Origin: Meghimatium bilineatum
Lineage: Eukaryota > Mollusca > Gastropoda > Stylommatophora > Philomycidae
Direction of reading: 5' to 3'
Assembly: GCA_034231615.1 (NCBI GenBank)
Contig: CM067311.1
Span: 10,185,212-10,249,211 of the forward strand
Length of the DNA: 64,000 nt
The notes beneath the pieces were generated by a model. It did not search any database. It saw only the letters and a list, made by a program, of their open reading frames with translations, and was not told the DNA's origin. Each line of letters opens with the position of its first letter. The stretch's first letter is position 1. Of this stretch, positions 53,801 to 64,000 are shown in pieces. Made by a program: the position numbers and the translations under genes.

Positions 53801-56800
53801 AGGTATTCTTCTTCTTCTTCAGCGTTCATTCTCTAACTCCTGCTGGATCTCTCTAGCAGCAGGACCATGATCCATTCTAGATTTCCAGCAGGATGTAGTC
53901 CAGAGAATGGAAATGCGTTGTGTCGCAGTTTTATTTGCGTCAATGGCCCGACATATCCGTCTTCGGTGGGACTTAGGTATAACACGTATGCACAAGGAAT
54001 ATTCATGATATATGTATTGGTGCGGAATCGTGGGAACATGAAGCAGTGGATCAGAAGAAAAGATTAGGAATGGTATAAAGGTAAATAAGAAAGTGGTAGC
54101 ATGTAGTTTAATGGACGCACGTCTAAGAAGACATTCAACAGCACACGATGGTACAATTGGGCCTGGGATTCTTTGTATATGTTGTATAAGAATCTTTGTC
54201 GTTTCGATTGATCTAGTGTGTCACATTCGTTGGATTGTAAACAAAATCTGAAAAAAACGGCAATATGCAAACTATTTTTTATTATAATTAATAAATAATA
54301 TCCACTTGCATATTCAGGTAGGAACTGTTGCACATTTATACTTGTACCCAGTGAAATCATGTGGAGCCATGGAAGAGAACAATGCTTACTGCACGTCAGT
54401 TGGCTTGCAGTCAGATGGTATAACTGACAGGTAAGTAGGGGGGGGGGGTTGAGGCTTTACATAAATTATATCAACAAGAGGAGGAGTATGAGGTTTAAAC
54501 AAGTTTGACAGTCTTTAACAAGGTGAGAGGTTTCTTGACAAGAGTTGACAATTATCTTTTTTTAATACACCAATTAATTTGATTCTTGTTCGGAACGCTT
54601 GTCTCTCTATTTGATTATTTCCTTTCGTAATATTTGTCAGTTTATGTTTATCCTTTATTAATTTTAATATAAATTTATTTAGGGTTAGGGTGTATGTCCA
54701 TGATCGACAGGCATGGAGAACTATTACATCCGTCCTATGTGCCAAATTTGGCAAAAGAGGAACTGACTGACTGACTATATGTCACATGGCGTATTCTTTC
54801 CAGAACGTAGTCTTCCTTATGAATCTCATAAAATCCCTACAGTCTCTGACAAGTTGTCCCGCTTCCTCTAGCGACATGTGCTTGAATTCCTGAATATCTC
54901 TTGTTCAGCGACGTCTTGGTCGACCTTTGTCTCTGCTGCCTTCTATCGTTCCCTCCAACAACATTTTTTTCTTGTCATAGTGTTTCTTCACAAGGCCGAA
55001 AAAACCTAACGTATTTCTTAAATATGTAAAATTTCTTCTAACCCTAAATAAATCAATATCGAAATTAATAAATGATAAACATAAACTGACAAACATTACC
55101 ATGGGAAATAATCAAAATATTGAGGCACGCATTCCAAACAAGAACCATTCATTTGTTTAATTAAAACAATTTTTCAAAAAAATTGATACATATACCGTTC
55201 TTGTCAGTATCTATTATACTAAAAATTAATTAGCGTGATGGTTAAAATTTTGTGGCATAAATAAACACGGGTGGACGGGTCCCAGAACCCTTGATAGGGA
55301 GGGAATAAAAAAATGCGAAACATATTTTCCGTAATTTATTATCAACACCTGAATTATGTATTTCATTTCTCTAGAAGTCCTTTCCAAATAGACAGCCCTA
55401 CCATATAAAAATTGTCGGTGCTGCAGGATTGTGGCAACTTGTTTTCTTTCATTTATTTAATTGAACATAAAGTATATTCATATGAAGCTCTACAGATCTT
55501 CTTTTAGTTTTACCAAAAAATGCATGTGTAGCTTATTTATGTCTTACACCATAGGCTACAATCATGGACATCTAGATAGGCCTATACAAAAGGACATAAC
55601 AAGCTTGTATAAAGACACAGAAAGAGTCGATTGTTACCAAAAATATTCGGGAGTTCACTTACAATATTTACAAAGTCTTTCTCCACAATAGCCCTGCGTG
55701 CTGATTTCATGCAACATCACTCATATTGGCGGATGCGACTGATTATTAGGCGCCTTGTGTGAACTTTGAGTCCCCAATCAATAAAAAGTGCGGGGAAAAT
55801 GAGCTAGGCAAAGATAAGTGACACTGAGTGAGATCAGCACGCAGAACTATCCTAGAGAAGGTGTGATATACACGAGGTCTATAATATTTTCAGCTATATG
55901 CATACACTTACCCGTGACCGTAAAAAATGTACGACCTACTGGCTTATTGGAAATCCAGTCTTTTTAATGACTCATTTGACTATTCTCATAATTTTCAGTG
56001 GACACAATGATTATACTTTGTATGGCACCAAATGAAAAATAAGGGAATAGTTAAATGAGTAATTAAAAAGGTTGGAATTCCAATATGCAAGTATGTTTTA
56101 TACTGAGGCGGTCATGGCTTACTTGTGGGGGAAAAATAGTTCATGGATGGCAACGTTTTCGTCACCTAAATATGTACCTCTTGTGATAAGGTATGCTCCA
56201 ATCATCTGAGGGCGTGGATCCACTTCTGTTATATCAGAGCCTTGGCTATACAAAATAATGGATGTCATCGTTCAGTTAATCCAATAACTCCTGGTGGCAT
56301 TCACAAATGATGGCAGATGTGAAACAAAAGTTAAAAGGAGAATATGAATGGCTAAAAATACTTTCAATGATATGAGCAAAATAGTAACATCTAAAGAAAT
56401 TACAAACATGCTACAATTGAGAATTATAAAAAGCTACATCTATTTTATACTAATTAATGTTAGTTAGTCGTCGGATCATCATCACTGCAAACTGGACACG
56501 CCCATAGTTGCTTCAATCACTCCTTGAGTGTATCTGCCATTACCCTTCTGCTGACAGTACCGGTCCTATGCTGGTTGACCATCATTCTTCTGCGCCCTCC
56601 AAAATTTTCACTTCTAGCATCACCGCATTTAAATCCCTGATCTTTAATCCTAGCCATTGAAAAGGAATCATCATCCACATTAGTCTCACTCTCGCGTACT
56701 ATATCTCTTAAGGAGTTCAAAACATCGACACAATTCATTGCCCCATCGCCCTGTGCCACAATCGAGCATGACGCCAGTTGATCCGCTCTTTCATTGCCTC

Positions 56801-59800
56801 AAACACCCACATGTCCCAGCACAAAAGTAAATGTAACCACTTTCAGCCTCGCCATTTTCAAGGTCTCAGTCCACTGTTCGCGAACGAAACCTACTTCTAC
56901 CTTCCTAATCATACTCATAGAGTCACTCAAGATGCAGACCTGCGTTACCTTCTGTGTGCATACCCACTCAAATGCCTTGGTCACAGCAATAGTCTCCATG
57001 GTCATACTACTTGTAGTGGCCGCAAAGGCATATATTAATTAAAGGTATTAATTTATATAATTATAAATAATTTGGTACTAATTAATGTATGGCTCAGAAA
57101 CATGGACAATAAACAATTACATGACATAATTAATGCCTTTGAGATGTGGATAAGAGGGAGAACATCATGGAAAGAGAATAAAACAAACAAAGAGGTTCTA
57201 ACAACACCTAATATGAAGATAGAATTACTAAAGGAAATAAAAGATCAAGAAAATACAATATTTTGGATAAATTAAAACATACCTTACTTGAGGATAAGGT
57301 CGAAGGGATGCGAGCAAGAGGTAGACAGAGATACAAGTGAGAACGTAACATCATAAGATAGACAGGTTACAGTCACCAAAACAAGAGGCAGAGGATGTTG
57401 TAGGTCTGTTACAGCCAACCTTTGTTGCAGAGGCTGCACTTGATGATGAGGATCATTACTATATCCGAGATAGTCTCGACTGGTCCGTTCTCAGTGACTT
57501 GAGTGCACATTTTGAATGTCTAGACAAAATCACATTTTTTTTTTTGAAATGCGGTTAGTCTAGTACGGAAAATCTCGTGTACGAGAATTGCTAGACGATT
57601 TGGTGCCGTTGATCGGATTGGTTCAATTCCCGTTAGACTCAAGAATTTTTCATTTATCCTCTGGCTTCCTTCTTGAATTTACTTATATCCGAGATGGGAA
57701 CGATTCTTGACAACCAGCTCTTTTTGCTAAGCTGTAGGTGGCTTTTGAAATGGGGTTGGGAAGAGAAAGAAAGAGTGTACCAGTTATAAAACTATGGCCA
57801 GGAGAGAGAGAGAGAGAGAGAGAAAGAAAGAGAGAGAGAGAACTTAAGTGTTCTAGAAGAATCAAAGGGAAACAAAAGATTGTGACACTACTACCTGGCA
57901 CGCGTCATGTCGTAAGAAGCTGACACTACTACCTGACACTCATGTCTCAAGAGACTGACGTGTTTGATTTTGGCTGTGTAGGCGCTTTCTCAATCCATAG
58001 AGGGTCAAAGTGACTCGTAAACCAGGCTGAAGTCAGATGTTTCAGGCCAAAAGTCACACACATCATAGCTAAACTGCAAATATTTGTAGACTGTAGTCCA
58101 TTGTCTGGACTACATCCTGTCAATCTGTATGAGTTTGAGAATAAACACAGAATTGACAGAAGAAATTATCTCGTTTTAATACTTAAAACGTAAATGTTTG
58201 GATATTTACAGACACTGGATGATTGTGGATGAGAATAACTGTATCATGTCCTTGGATAATCATCCACGTCTTACCTTGATCACAAGCTGTAGTTTTAACG
58301 AGAGCATTAGACTCAGCGCTCCTGGCATGCCAAGTTTGGATCTACCCAAGAAACTAGTACGTAAAGAATCAACGATTCTATACCAGAAGTAAGAAGACGT
58401 ATAGCCTATTGTTCTACAATTTGTTAAAATTTATATTTAATTATTCTTATTTTCACAAAAGAGACAGCCATTATGCTCATAAATTGCTTGCAGACTCATA
58501 ACTGTCACGTAGTATTTCTAATCGATACAGAGTCAGTAATTGAAATATCTCTCCCCCCCCCAAAAAAAAGACCGCAAGCATAAATGCGTCCTCAAATGCT
58601 ACATTGAACCAGTGTTACTCCATGGAAGTGAAGCATGGACAATAAATAAGACATCACAAAAACAATTGTAAGCAGTGGAAATGTGGTTTATTCGAAGAAT
58701 GTTACGCATTCCTTGGACAGCAAAGATTACTAATGAAGAATGTATTAGAAGAATGGATGTGAAAATATGCATTATTGATAATATAAGAAAAAGACAGTCA
58801 ACATTTATTGTGCACATAATGAAAAGAGGAGACATTGAGAATACAGTGACAACATGAAAGATAGAAGGGAAAATATCAAGGGGAAGACCTAGGGAAAAGA
58901 TATTGGACAGTTTGACTAAATGGCTTCGATTGACTACACCAACAGAGATGATGACATATATGAGAGATCGGTGTACATGGAGAAATATGATCGCCAACGC
59001 CATTCAGCACGACATTTTGATGAACTGCATTGGGTCACTGTGTCAATACTTGGAAATAAAAAGTTTGATCTGGCAAGGGTTGAAGAATCAATAGAACAAG
59101 TAACTAGGACGAACACTAGTGGCATTTCTCAAGTGACAGAAAAAAAAATATCATATAACGAATACAAGACTACAATAAGCAGAATTTAAGAAAACGTGCA
59201 GTATAGAAAAAACCCAACTATAGAACCAAACGTCCCCTACCACAAAATGTTACGCAAATAACAAATCATTATATTCAGAATACAAACTGGACACAACAGA
59301 CTGAGAAAGTCATATGTTCATAAAACTCAAAATTGATGCGTCAGAACCAACAAACCCAACCACGGATACATGGATGTTGAGTGTGGAGTTGACACATCCC
59401 CTAATCTCTGCTATGATAAAGTCTGCCGAAGACCCATGCCTAGGCAACTAAGAAGTGATCAATACTTATCTGATAAATACTAAACAAAGTAAAATCGTTC
59501 ATATAAAATCCTAACTATAAAAAAAAACAAAAAAAAAACAACAACAACATGATGGACACTTTTCCATGTTACGGTCCAACAGGGACCTTTCTCAAGAAAT
59601 ACACCTTCTGACATTTTGTCAGACATCCTTTGACATTTTGGTTATTAATATGAATAAGTATATACGGCATGTTTCGATATTTCAGGAAAGTAACTGTTTA
59701 GTGGTCATCCTCATCCACCCCCCCCCCCAACCGAGCAGAAGGTAATCCATCTCGTATCGTTGCATCTGCAGCCACATTGTAACAGTCCTTTAGGACTTGT

Positions 59801-62800
59801 AAAATCTCAGGAAAATGCCCCTAACAAAATTAATGTCAGAGAAGCACTAATTAGAAGCTGAACTCCACCACATCCAGTACATCCACTATATCCAGCACAT
59901 CCAACTTATCCAGCACATCCAACTTATCCAGCACATCCACCATATCCAGCACATCCACCATATCCAGCACATCCACCATATCCAGCATATCCAGCACATC
60001 CACCATATCCAGCACATCCACCATATCCAGCACATCCACCATATCCAACACATCCACCATATCCAGCACATCCACCATATCCAGCACATCCACCAAATCC
60101 AGCACACCCACCAAATCCAGCACATCCACCATATCCACCATATCCAGCACATCCACCATATCCAGCACATCCACCATATCCAGCACATCCACCATATCCA
60201 GCACATCCACCATATCCAGCACATCCACCATATCCAGCACATCCACCAAATCCAGCACATCCACCAAATCCAGCACATCCACCATATCCAGCACATCCAC
60301 CATATCCAGCACATCCACCATATCCAGCACATCCACCATATCCACCATATCCACCACATCCACCATATCCACCATATCCACCACATTCACCACATAACAT
60401 ATAATACAAGAGTAACAAATTTGTACTTCGTCGTTCTCTGTAATCATCATCTTCTTAGTAAGAAGTTTAGTTGATTAAGTCATTTTATCAATCACTACAT
60501 CTGTAATTATTTCTTAATTTATTTTAGTAGTTATGTCATCAAAACCCTACACGCTATTATCGACTTGTAGCACACTGGCTTACCGTTTCATAGTGTCTAA
60601 AACAAAGTCCAGAGATAGATACTCTTCAGTTGACTCAGTAGTACACACGGCTACCCGACTCGCGCAGTTGAAGAAGGCATACACAGCAAAGAATCATGCA
60701 ATTTGATCCTGCACCACAAGATAAGCTGAGACTAGTGCTGCAAGATAAAATATACTTTGTACTAACTGCTAGACTTACCAGAGTACCAGCAATAGCTCAC
60801 CAAATGGCAAATTGGTCCCTGCTGACGTCGCCCAGCCGTTAAGACACTGTGCTCTGACATGCATGCCGATGGATTTAGCTGTCCTAATTTATAGGTCAAA
60901 TTTATACAACAGTCCGGTTGAAGTCGGTTGAAAAGCACAGCCGTCGTAACCAAGCTGGAATCTATGACACAACGCATTCCATTCTCTGTACTATGTGCTG
61001 TTAAACAGCAGGATTTTGACAAAGAAATATGATCACAATGTGTTTAAGATGTTAATTATATTTTAGTAGCTTTGTCTCATTGTACCCATAATGTTCAGAC
61101 CAAGTTCAGATCCCTGCTCACATCTGTAAAGACCAAGTTGAGACTCCTGCTCCCATCTGCACAGACCAAGTTTACATCCTTGCTCACATCTGTACAAACC
61201 AAGTTCACATCCCTGCTTAAATCTGTACAGACCATGTTGAGACTCCTGCTCACATCTGTACATACCAAGCTCACATCCTGCTCACATCTGTACAGACCAA
61301 GAAGATATGAAGAACTACTTTTGGCAGTAGCGAAACGGCGTAAACTTGTTTAGTTTGGACATGTAACGAGACACAGTACGCTTTCTAAAATTATTTTGCG
61401 AGGGTAGAAGGAGAAAAGGCAGGGGAAAAAATCCTGATGAATAATGAATCAAAAAATCCGGGCATGATTTTTCTACACTTGAACGTATGGCTGAAGACAG
61501 AGGTAGGACAATTTGGATGTTTTTTTTAGGGTTGATGCCTCTAGTATGGCACCCATTGCAACCGTGACGTGTTATGTCTTATTATATTATTATTATTATT
61601 ATTAATCTTCCGCAAACTTGAACACTACTTTTTGAAGAGAAACCACATCTAGACAAATGTATGTAGTTGTTTAATGTCATTATTTGTACATTTCAGATAC
61701 CAGGAACAAATTATTCCGGTTGTTGACTGTGGGCAGGAAGCTGCAATTTGGATTAGTAAGTTTATCAAAAAGCAGGCAAAAATTCTCTTTTCGTGTCCGG
61801 AACTTGGCACTAGAGATGTCTACACTCGTCTCAGAAATTGGGAAAATACTGCTAGAAACGGTGATGTGGTAAGTGCTGGAAAAAATGGTTGGCCAATTTC
61901 TAGTATATGTCTCCGTTGTGACCTTTGTTCTACTTTCGAGGTATTACCTAACCTTTGCAGTGTCAGATAAGTTACTTAATATTATAGATTTTGGGAAAAG
62001 GGGCGGGGGGGGGGGCTAGAAGGATTATAGTTTTATACATTTTTTGGGGAGCGGGAGAAGGGTTAGAATCAGTGTTTAGAATTAATAATTAATTCTCTAA
62101 GAATTCTCGTCTAATGTGTGAATCAATATGATTGGTTTTTCAAGGGAAATCCGTGACGTTAATTAATGTAAACAGTGCGCTATTTATAGCCCAACTGAGA
62201 CCTATAATAGAAATTCACCAAATGGTCAATCATCATGAAGTGTCATATAGGTTGTCACAGTTTAATGAGTTAATTTTTTTCTCATTACAATTCCCCTTCT
62301 TAAGAGCTGTTTAGTAATTAATGTACCATGGCAATTTATTAAAGTTTCAAGAATGTTCTATAATAATGTGATTTAGTTAGTTTAGTCGAGTTATTAAGTT
62401 GAAGTTGAGTTAGTGTGTTAGAGAGTGAGTTATAATTTAGTTAATTGGTTTAGATGAGTTAGTAAGTTGAAGTTGAGTTAGTGAGTGCTTTAGTTAGTTA
62501 GAAAGTGGGTTATAATTTCGTTAGTTAAATAAAGAGTTAGGCCCTATAGTTTGTTAATCATTTCTGATACTGATGTTCTCCCATGCCACAATGTTAGGTT
62601 GTCAAGCATCTTCTTTCTTGGTCTTCCCCTTCCTCTTTTGCTCTTCAACTTGCCTGCTGTTACAATGTTTTCCATCTTTACTTTTCTCATGATGTGTCCT
62701 ATTAGGATAGAAGCTTGCAAACAGCACACACGAATGCCACCTCCAGAGAACTCTTCTACCCCTGATGCCACAAGGCAAACAAGGGCCACAACGTATAGAT

Positions 62801-63442
62801 AGATGATGTGTCAAAAAAATGTGGATTGTTTCTTTCTGAACGCTTCTTATATGTTCATGGTGTTCTCAACATTCTTCTGTAAAACCAAATCTCTCCTGCC
62901 TCAATATAATTTTTCACTGATCTGCTGAGTGTCCATGATTCACTTCCATACATCAGAATTGTTTCTTTATAACTTCTAAGAACTATCTTTCTCACCTTAA
63001 CTGACAAAGGTATATTACATAGGATTGTCTTACAAACAATATAGAATAAATATAATTGGGGATTCTGAAAAGTGTTGTTATATAGGGAAATATGTTATAA
63101 AAGACTGTGCTATAGAGGAATTTCACTGTACACCCCATTCTTAGGACTACATCGTAGTAACCATCAGGAATTTCATACAGCAAAGATTGCAAACATTTTA
63201 CCAGTTGATAAGAAATTGTAAAATTTGTGTAAAGTCATGTATACAATTTTTGTAAAATACACACATGCATAGGTATGATATATTTTTTACTGATGTCTTA
63301 GGCTGTGTTTGCTTACCTGACATCCTACCTAGCAATCACCACAGAGTCCTTACAGCACATCAATTCCCAGCTTTCAACTCCTGTATCTCCAGTTAACTTC
63401 CGACCCAATATTGTTATTAAGAACAGCATACCATTTGATGAA
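50753..63442 (+). CDS. MTARC: Mitochondrial amidoxime-reducing component (MOSC family), 5' part
   Basis: Molybdenum-cofactor enzyme of the outer mitochondrial membrane that reduces N-hydroxylated compounds with cytochrome b5 and its reductase (family knowledge). Exons 50753-50848, 54318-54430, 58212-58388, 61697-61868 and 63302-63442 join in frame to 233 codons. Exon 1 is an N-terminal membrane anchor; exon 2 carries VGTVAHLYLYPVKSC, the N-terminal MOSC beta-barrel motif; exon 3 DRHWMIVDENN; exon 4 IIPVVDCGQEAAIWISKFI; exon 5 VNFRPNIVIKNSIPFDE, the hallmark NFRPNIVI strand. The cofactor-binding Cys motif and C-terminal third lie beyond the window. Mammalian paralogues MTARC1 and MTARC2 cannot be told apart here. 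The linker between anchor and barrel looks short, so a small exon in the first intron could be missing. Confidence 0.9.
51085..51560 (-). mobile_element. LINE 3' fragment (TGATGA/AATG-tail family)
   Basis: The antisense of ggcgtaggcgatcatgcttc + tccacaac (51101) and an RRMMKINGQSRELM-like region near 51390 match the C-terminus of 4165-5348. Heavily decayed; in mARC intron 1. Confidence 0.65.
51844..51990 (+). repeat. Degenerate tandem repeat of ~35-50 bp
   Basis: cagaactctatcgtcagcac + atctcagattatt occurs four to five times with length changes. Confidence 0.88.
52591..52926 (+). repeat. 46-bp minisatellite, ~7 units
   Basis: Unit catgattcagattggatggc + tgtgccatgagtggagcact + gtttaa; units 3 and 7 share a ttgctgcgcc variant. 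Confidence 0.96.
53220..53690 (+). mobile_element. LINE RNase H C-terminal fragment, CAAT tail
   Basis: Reads LIFVPGHTGVEGNERADKLA (RNase H last motif), a stop at 53476, then VVNQHRTGTISRYTLRDLLK and RRSEHLWTCPACED, ending in aatcaatcaataaac. It shows the intact C-terminal Cys motif that explains the fragments at 27442, 48906 and 63517. Confidence 0.82.
53870..53960 (+). repeat. MITE C, one end
   Basis: ccagcaggatgtagtccaga + gaatggaaatgcgttgtgtc matches the left end of 37018. Confidence 0.65.
54318..54430 (+). CDS. MTARC: mARC exon 2 (MOSC N-terminal barrel start)
   Basis: Acceptor gcatattcag ends at 54317; donor gtaagt starts at 54431. It encodes VGTVAHLYLYPVKSCGAMEE and the VGLQSDGITDR segment, matching the family pattern VxxLxxYPVKSCxG...GL..G..DR. 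The last two bases (AG) join A of exon 3 to make Arg. Confidence 0.9.
54500..55010. mobile_element. Two LINE 3' ends, opposite orientations
   Basis: 54690-54778 (+) is the ACTG-tail terminus (ggcatggagaactattacat; ctgactgactat). 54785-55010 (-) reads KKKMLLEGTIEGSRDKGRPR, then FIRKTTFWKEYAM, a C-terminus like 35250-35495. The two are back to back, just after mARC exon 2. Confidence 0.72.
55110..56490. other. mARC intron 2 interior, no gene seen
   Basis: AT-rich. A 76-codon open frame at 55461-55691 has no recognisable domain. No repeat family was identified. Confidence 0.5.
56510..57030 (-). mobile_element. LINE RNase H C-terminal fragment
   Basis: Minus strand reads VTKAFEWVCTQKVTQVCILS, DSMSMIRKVEVGFVREQWTE, VVTFTFVLGHVGV and MMVNQHRTGTVSRRVMADTL, parallel to 53220-53690. 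Encodes a GTTCGCGAAC palindrome at 56875. Confidence 0.8.
57080..57450 (+). mobile_element. LINE 3' fragment, decayed
   Basis: aatgtatggctcagaaacat + ggacaataaac (YGSETWTIN) through gacttgatgatgagga matches the TGATGA-tail family C-terminus. Confidence 0.65.
57560..57670 (+). mobile_element. Possible tRNA-derived SINE
   Basis: gattggttcaattcccg is a B-box-like motif preceded by a tRNA-length stretch. A-box match is weak. Confidence 0.4.
57806..57842 (+). repeat. (GA)n microsatellite
   Basis: Alternating ga with two aaag interruptions. Confidence 0.95.
58000..58140 (+). repeat. MITE C, right end
   Basis: ctggactacatcctgtcaat + ctgtatgag ends match 30400-30427. It lies about 75 bases before mARC exon 3. 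Confidence 0.65.
58212..58388 (+). CDS. MTARC: mARC exon 3
   Basis: Acceptor gatatttacag ends at 58211; donor gtaaga starts at 58389. It reads HWMIVDENNCIMSLDNHPRL, TLITSCSF and IRLSAPGMPSLDLP, corresponding to the DRxWLV.....TxRxxPRLxLI and LxxLLPI region of mARC. Confidence 0.92.
58570..59010 (+). mobile_element. LINE C-terminal fragment
   Basis: Reads VLLHGSEAWTINKTSQKQL, EMWFIRRMLRIPWTAKITNE, FIVHIMKRGDIENTVTT and ISRGRPREKILDSLTKWLRL, a good match to the C-terminus of 4165-5348. Several stops. Lacks the TGATGA tail. Confidence 0.82.
59180..59420 (+). mobile_element. LINE C-terminal remnant
   Basis: Broken frames match the xIILRLRTGHNRLRxHMY segment of 1548-2183 (ctggacacaacagactgaga). 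Confidence 0.5.
59867..60400 (+). repeat. 18-bp minisatellite, ~30 units
   Basis: Unit ccatatccagcacatcca with a few c/a variants and single 9-bp half-units. All three minus-strand frames are open (repeats of MVDVLD, WWMCWI and GYGGCA). These are low-complexity artefacts. Confidence 0.97.
60850..61015 (+). repeat. MITE C, decayed right end
   Basis: gacacaacgcattccattct and gtgctgttaaacagcaggat resemble the terminal inverted repeat region of 30145-30427. Confidence 0.5.
61096..61300 (+). repeat. 33-bp tandem repeat, ~6 units
   Basis: Unit gaccaagttcacatccctgc + tcacatctgtaca, some units with ttgagactcc. In mARC intron 3. Confidence 0.95.
61697..61868 (+). CDS. MTARC: mARC exon 4
   Basis: Acceptor tacatttcag ends at 61696; donor gtaagt starts at 61869, phase 0. 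It encodes YQEQIIPVVDCGQEAAIWIS and a following helix, matching the DCGxxxAxWIxxFL motif of mARC enzymes. The first A completes a Lys codon from exon 3. Confidence 0.92.
61880..62230 (+). repeat. Dispersed repeat E copy
   Basis: Shares gtattacctaacctttgcag with 9935 and gaattctcgtctaatgtg, cgtgacgtt and gcgctatttatagc with the antisense copies. Starts about 12 bases after the mARC exon 4 donor. Confidence 0.72.
62380..62530 (+). repeat. ~80-bp imperfect tandem repeat
   Basis: gagttagtaagttgaagttg + agttagtg and gttataattt recur two to three times. Confidence 0.8.
62544..63000 (-). mobile_element. LINE 3' fragment, interrupted
   Basis: Minus strand reads HIMRKVKMENIVTAGKLKSK + RGRGRPRKKMLDNLTLWHG, then, right of 62812, an upstream RT C-terminal portion (antisense aacattcttctgtaaaacc). 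Same broad family as 4165-5348. Confidence 0.75.
62699..62802 (+). mobile_element. 104-bp LINE 3' end, GATA tail
   Basis: A 10-bp TSD atgatgtgtc lies at 62689-62698 and 62803-62812. The body ctccagagaactcttctacc + cctgatgccacaaggcaaac and tail gtatagatag match 1-75 and 14940. A severely 5'-truncated insertion or a SINE sharing the LINE 3' end. Confidence 0.85.
63040..63135 (-). repeat. pogo-like MITE fragment
   Basis: aaatataattggggattctg and tatagaggaatttcactgta match one half of 14690-14872. About 165 bases before mARC exon 5. Confidence 0.7.
63302..63442 (+). CDS. MTARC: mARC exon 5
   Basis: Acceptor tgatgtcttag ends at 63301; donor gtaagt starts at 63443, phase 0. It encodes FAYLTSYLAITTESLQHINS, QLSTPVSP and VNFRPNIVIKNSIPFDE, matching the SExSLxxLNxRL...xNFRPNIV region. 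Following exons are outside the window. Confidence 0.93.
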
Positions 63443-63516
63443 GTAAGTATAATTTAGTGTAATAGTAGCTGTTTGTTTTACAGATAAAATTATATATGGT
63501 AGTGAGATTGTTGTCT

Positions 63517-63600
63517 TGATTAGAAAACTGGCCTCACAGCATGTGGGGCATTCACATAAATGCTCAGCCCTCTGTTCCAGCAGACTCAATGGTGTTTCGA
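63517..63600 (-). mobile_element. LINE C-terminal Cys motif fragment
   Basis: Minus strand reads LLEQRAEHLCECPTCCEASF, the same Cys motif as the end of 53220-53690. Confidence 0.65.
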
Positions 63601-63769
63601 GTCTAATGCCACCAAAACAGACGTTGACATCAGGGCACAACTCTGGCCCTTGCGACAGGTTTCTTTGTTGTTATGCCCACCCACGCCTTGCCCGTAACTA
63701 GTTCAAGCACAACGTCGGTCTGTCAGAACAACATGGTAACTGTTATCAAAGGTTACGACTACAGGATTG

Positions 63770-63905
63770 ATGACGTGCCATGAAGCTTCTATAAGAAGAT
63801 AACCTCAATATAAAGGCATGTCATCTACTAAGGTTTTCTGTTGCAGAGCTGGTTTGTCTAGTGAGCCATTGGTGAGACCCACAGACGCAACCACATGCAC
63901 ATAGG
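63770..63905 (-). repeat. Retroposon B, 5' fragment
   Basis: Reverse complement of the first ~130 bases of retroposon B (catctactaaggttttctgt; ggtgagacccacagacgcaa). Confidence 0.78.
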
Positions 63906-64000
63906 TATTGTTTTGTAGAGATTATTTTGTAACCAGTCAACGTTAGTTCACATCCCAATTATCTGTATGTTCAGTTTTATTAGAATTGGTATCAACATGT

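Noticed and set aside
55461..55691. 76-codon ORF in mARC intron 2
   Set aside because: No domain, no splice context, no repeats; likely chance.
59851..60450. 199-codon MVDVLD-repeat ORF and two other open frames
   Set aside because: All three minus-strand frames are open because of the 18-bp array; low complexity.
61072..61353. 93-codon Leu/Thr repeat ORF
   Set aside because: Forced open by the 33-bp tandem repeat.

Overview
This window is animal nuclear DNA: AT-rich, with split genes, GT/AG introns of 2-11 kb and a very high load of degraded transposons and tandem repeats. The retroelement proteins (RNase H with a WIPSHCGIPGNEKAD motif, an RT-type protein ending in a C2H2 finger, APE-endonuclease LINEs) look most like elements I associate with molluscs. 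The mollusc/lophotrochozoan assignment is an inference; no species is claimed.

Three host genes, all on the + strand, were found by joining exons at matching splice phases. (1) The 3' half of an SLC22 organic ion transporter, five exons from 132 to 11936 with its stop. (2) A complete mitochondrial ribosomal protein bS6m gene (MRPS6), three exons 22744-22788, 27878-28017 and 31130-31376, 143 aa, with a 45-base first coding exon. (3) The 5' part of a mitochondrial amidoxime-reducing component gene (mARC/MTARC, MOSC family), five exons from 50753 to 63442, running off the right edge. I see no operon-like or pathway link between them; two products are mitochondrial and one is a plasma-membrane transporter.

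The rest is repeats. Introns and intergenic DNA hold fragments of several non-LTR retrotransposon families: an RTE/CR1-like APE-RT family with TGATGA or AATG tails, an RNase H family, a family with ACTG tails, a family with GATA tails, and one ending in a C2H2 finger. There is a Tc1-like transposase relic split by a LINE, a Merlin (ISXO2-like) transposase relic, pogo-like and other MITEs, a 400-bp foldback element, tRNA-derived SINEs, and a roughly 610-bp retroposon with a CCAA tail. Ten or so insertions are bounded by target-site duplications (TSDs) that can be read directly.

Tandem arrays are unusually many (units of 8, 12, 18, 22, 24, 27, 31, 33, 36, 43, 44, 46 and 177 bp). The largest is a 5.1-kb array of a 22-bp unit at 40456-45600. 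It lies inside a C2H2-finger LINE copy and appears to have grown out of the zinc-finger codons themselves. That is the most unusual observation here. I found no CRISPR array, rRNA gene or functional tRNA gene.
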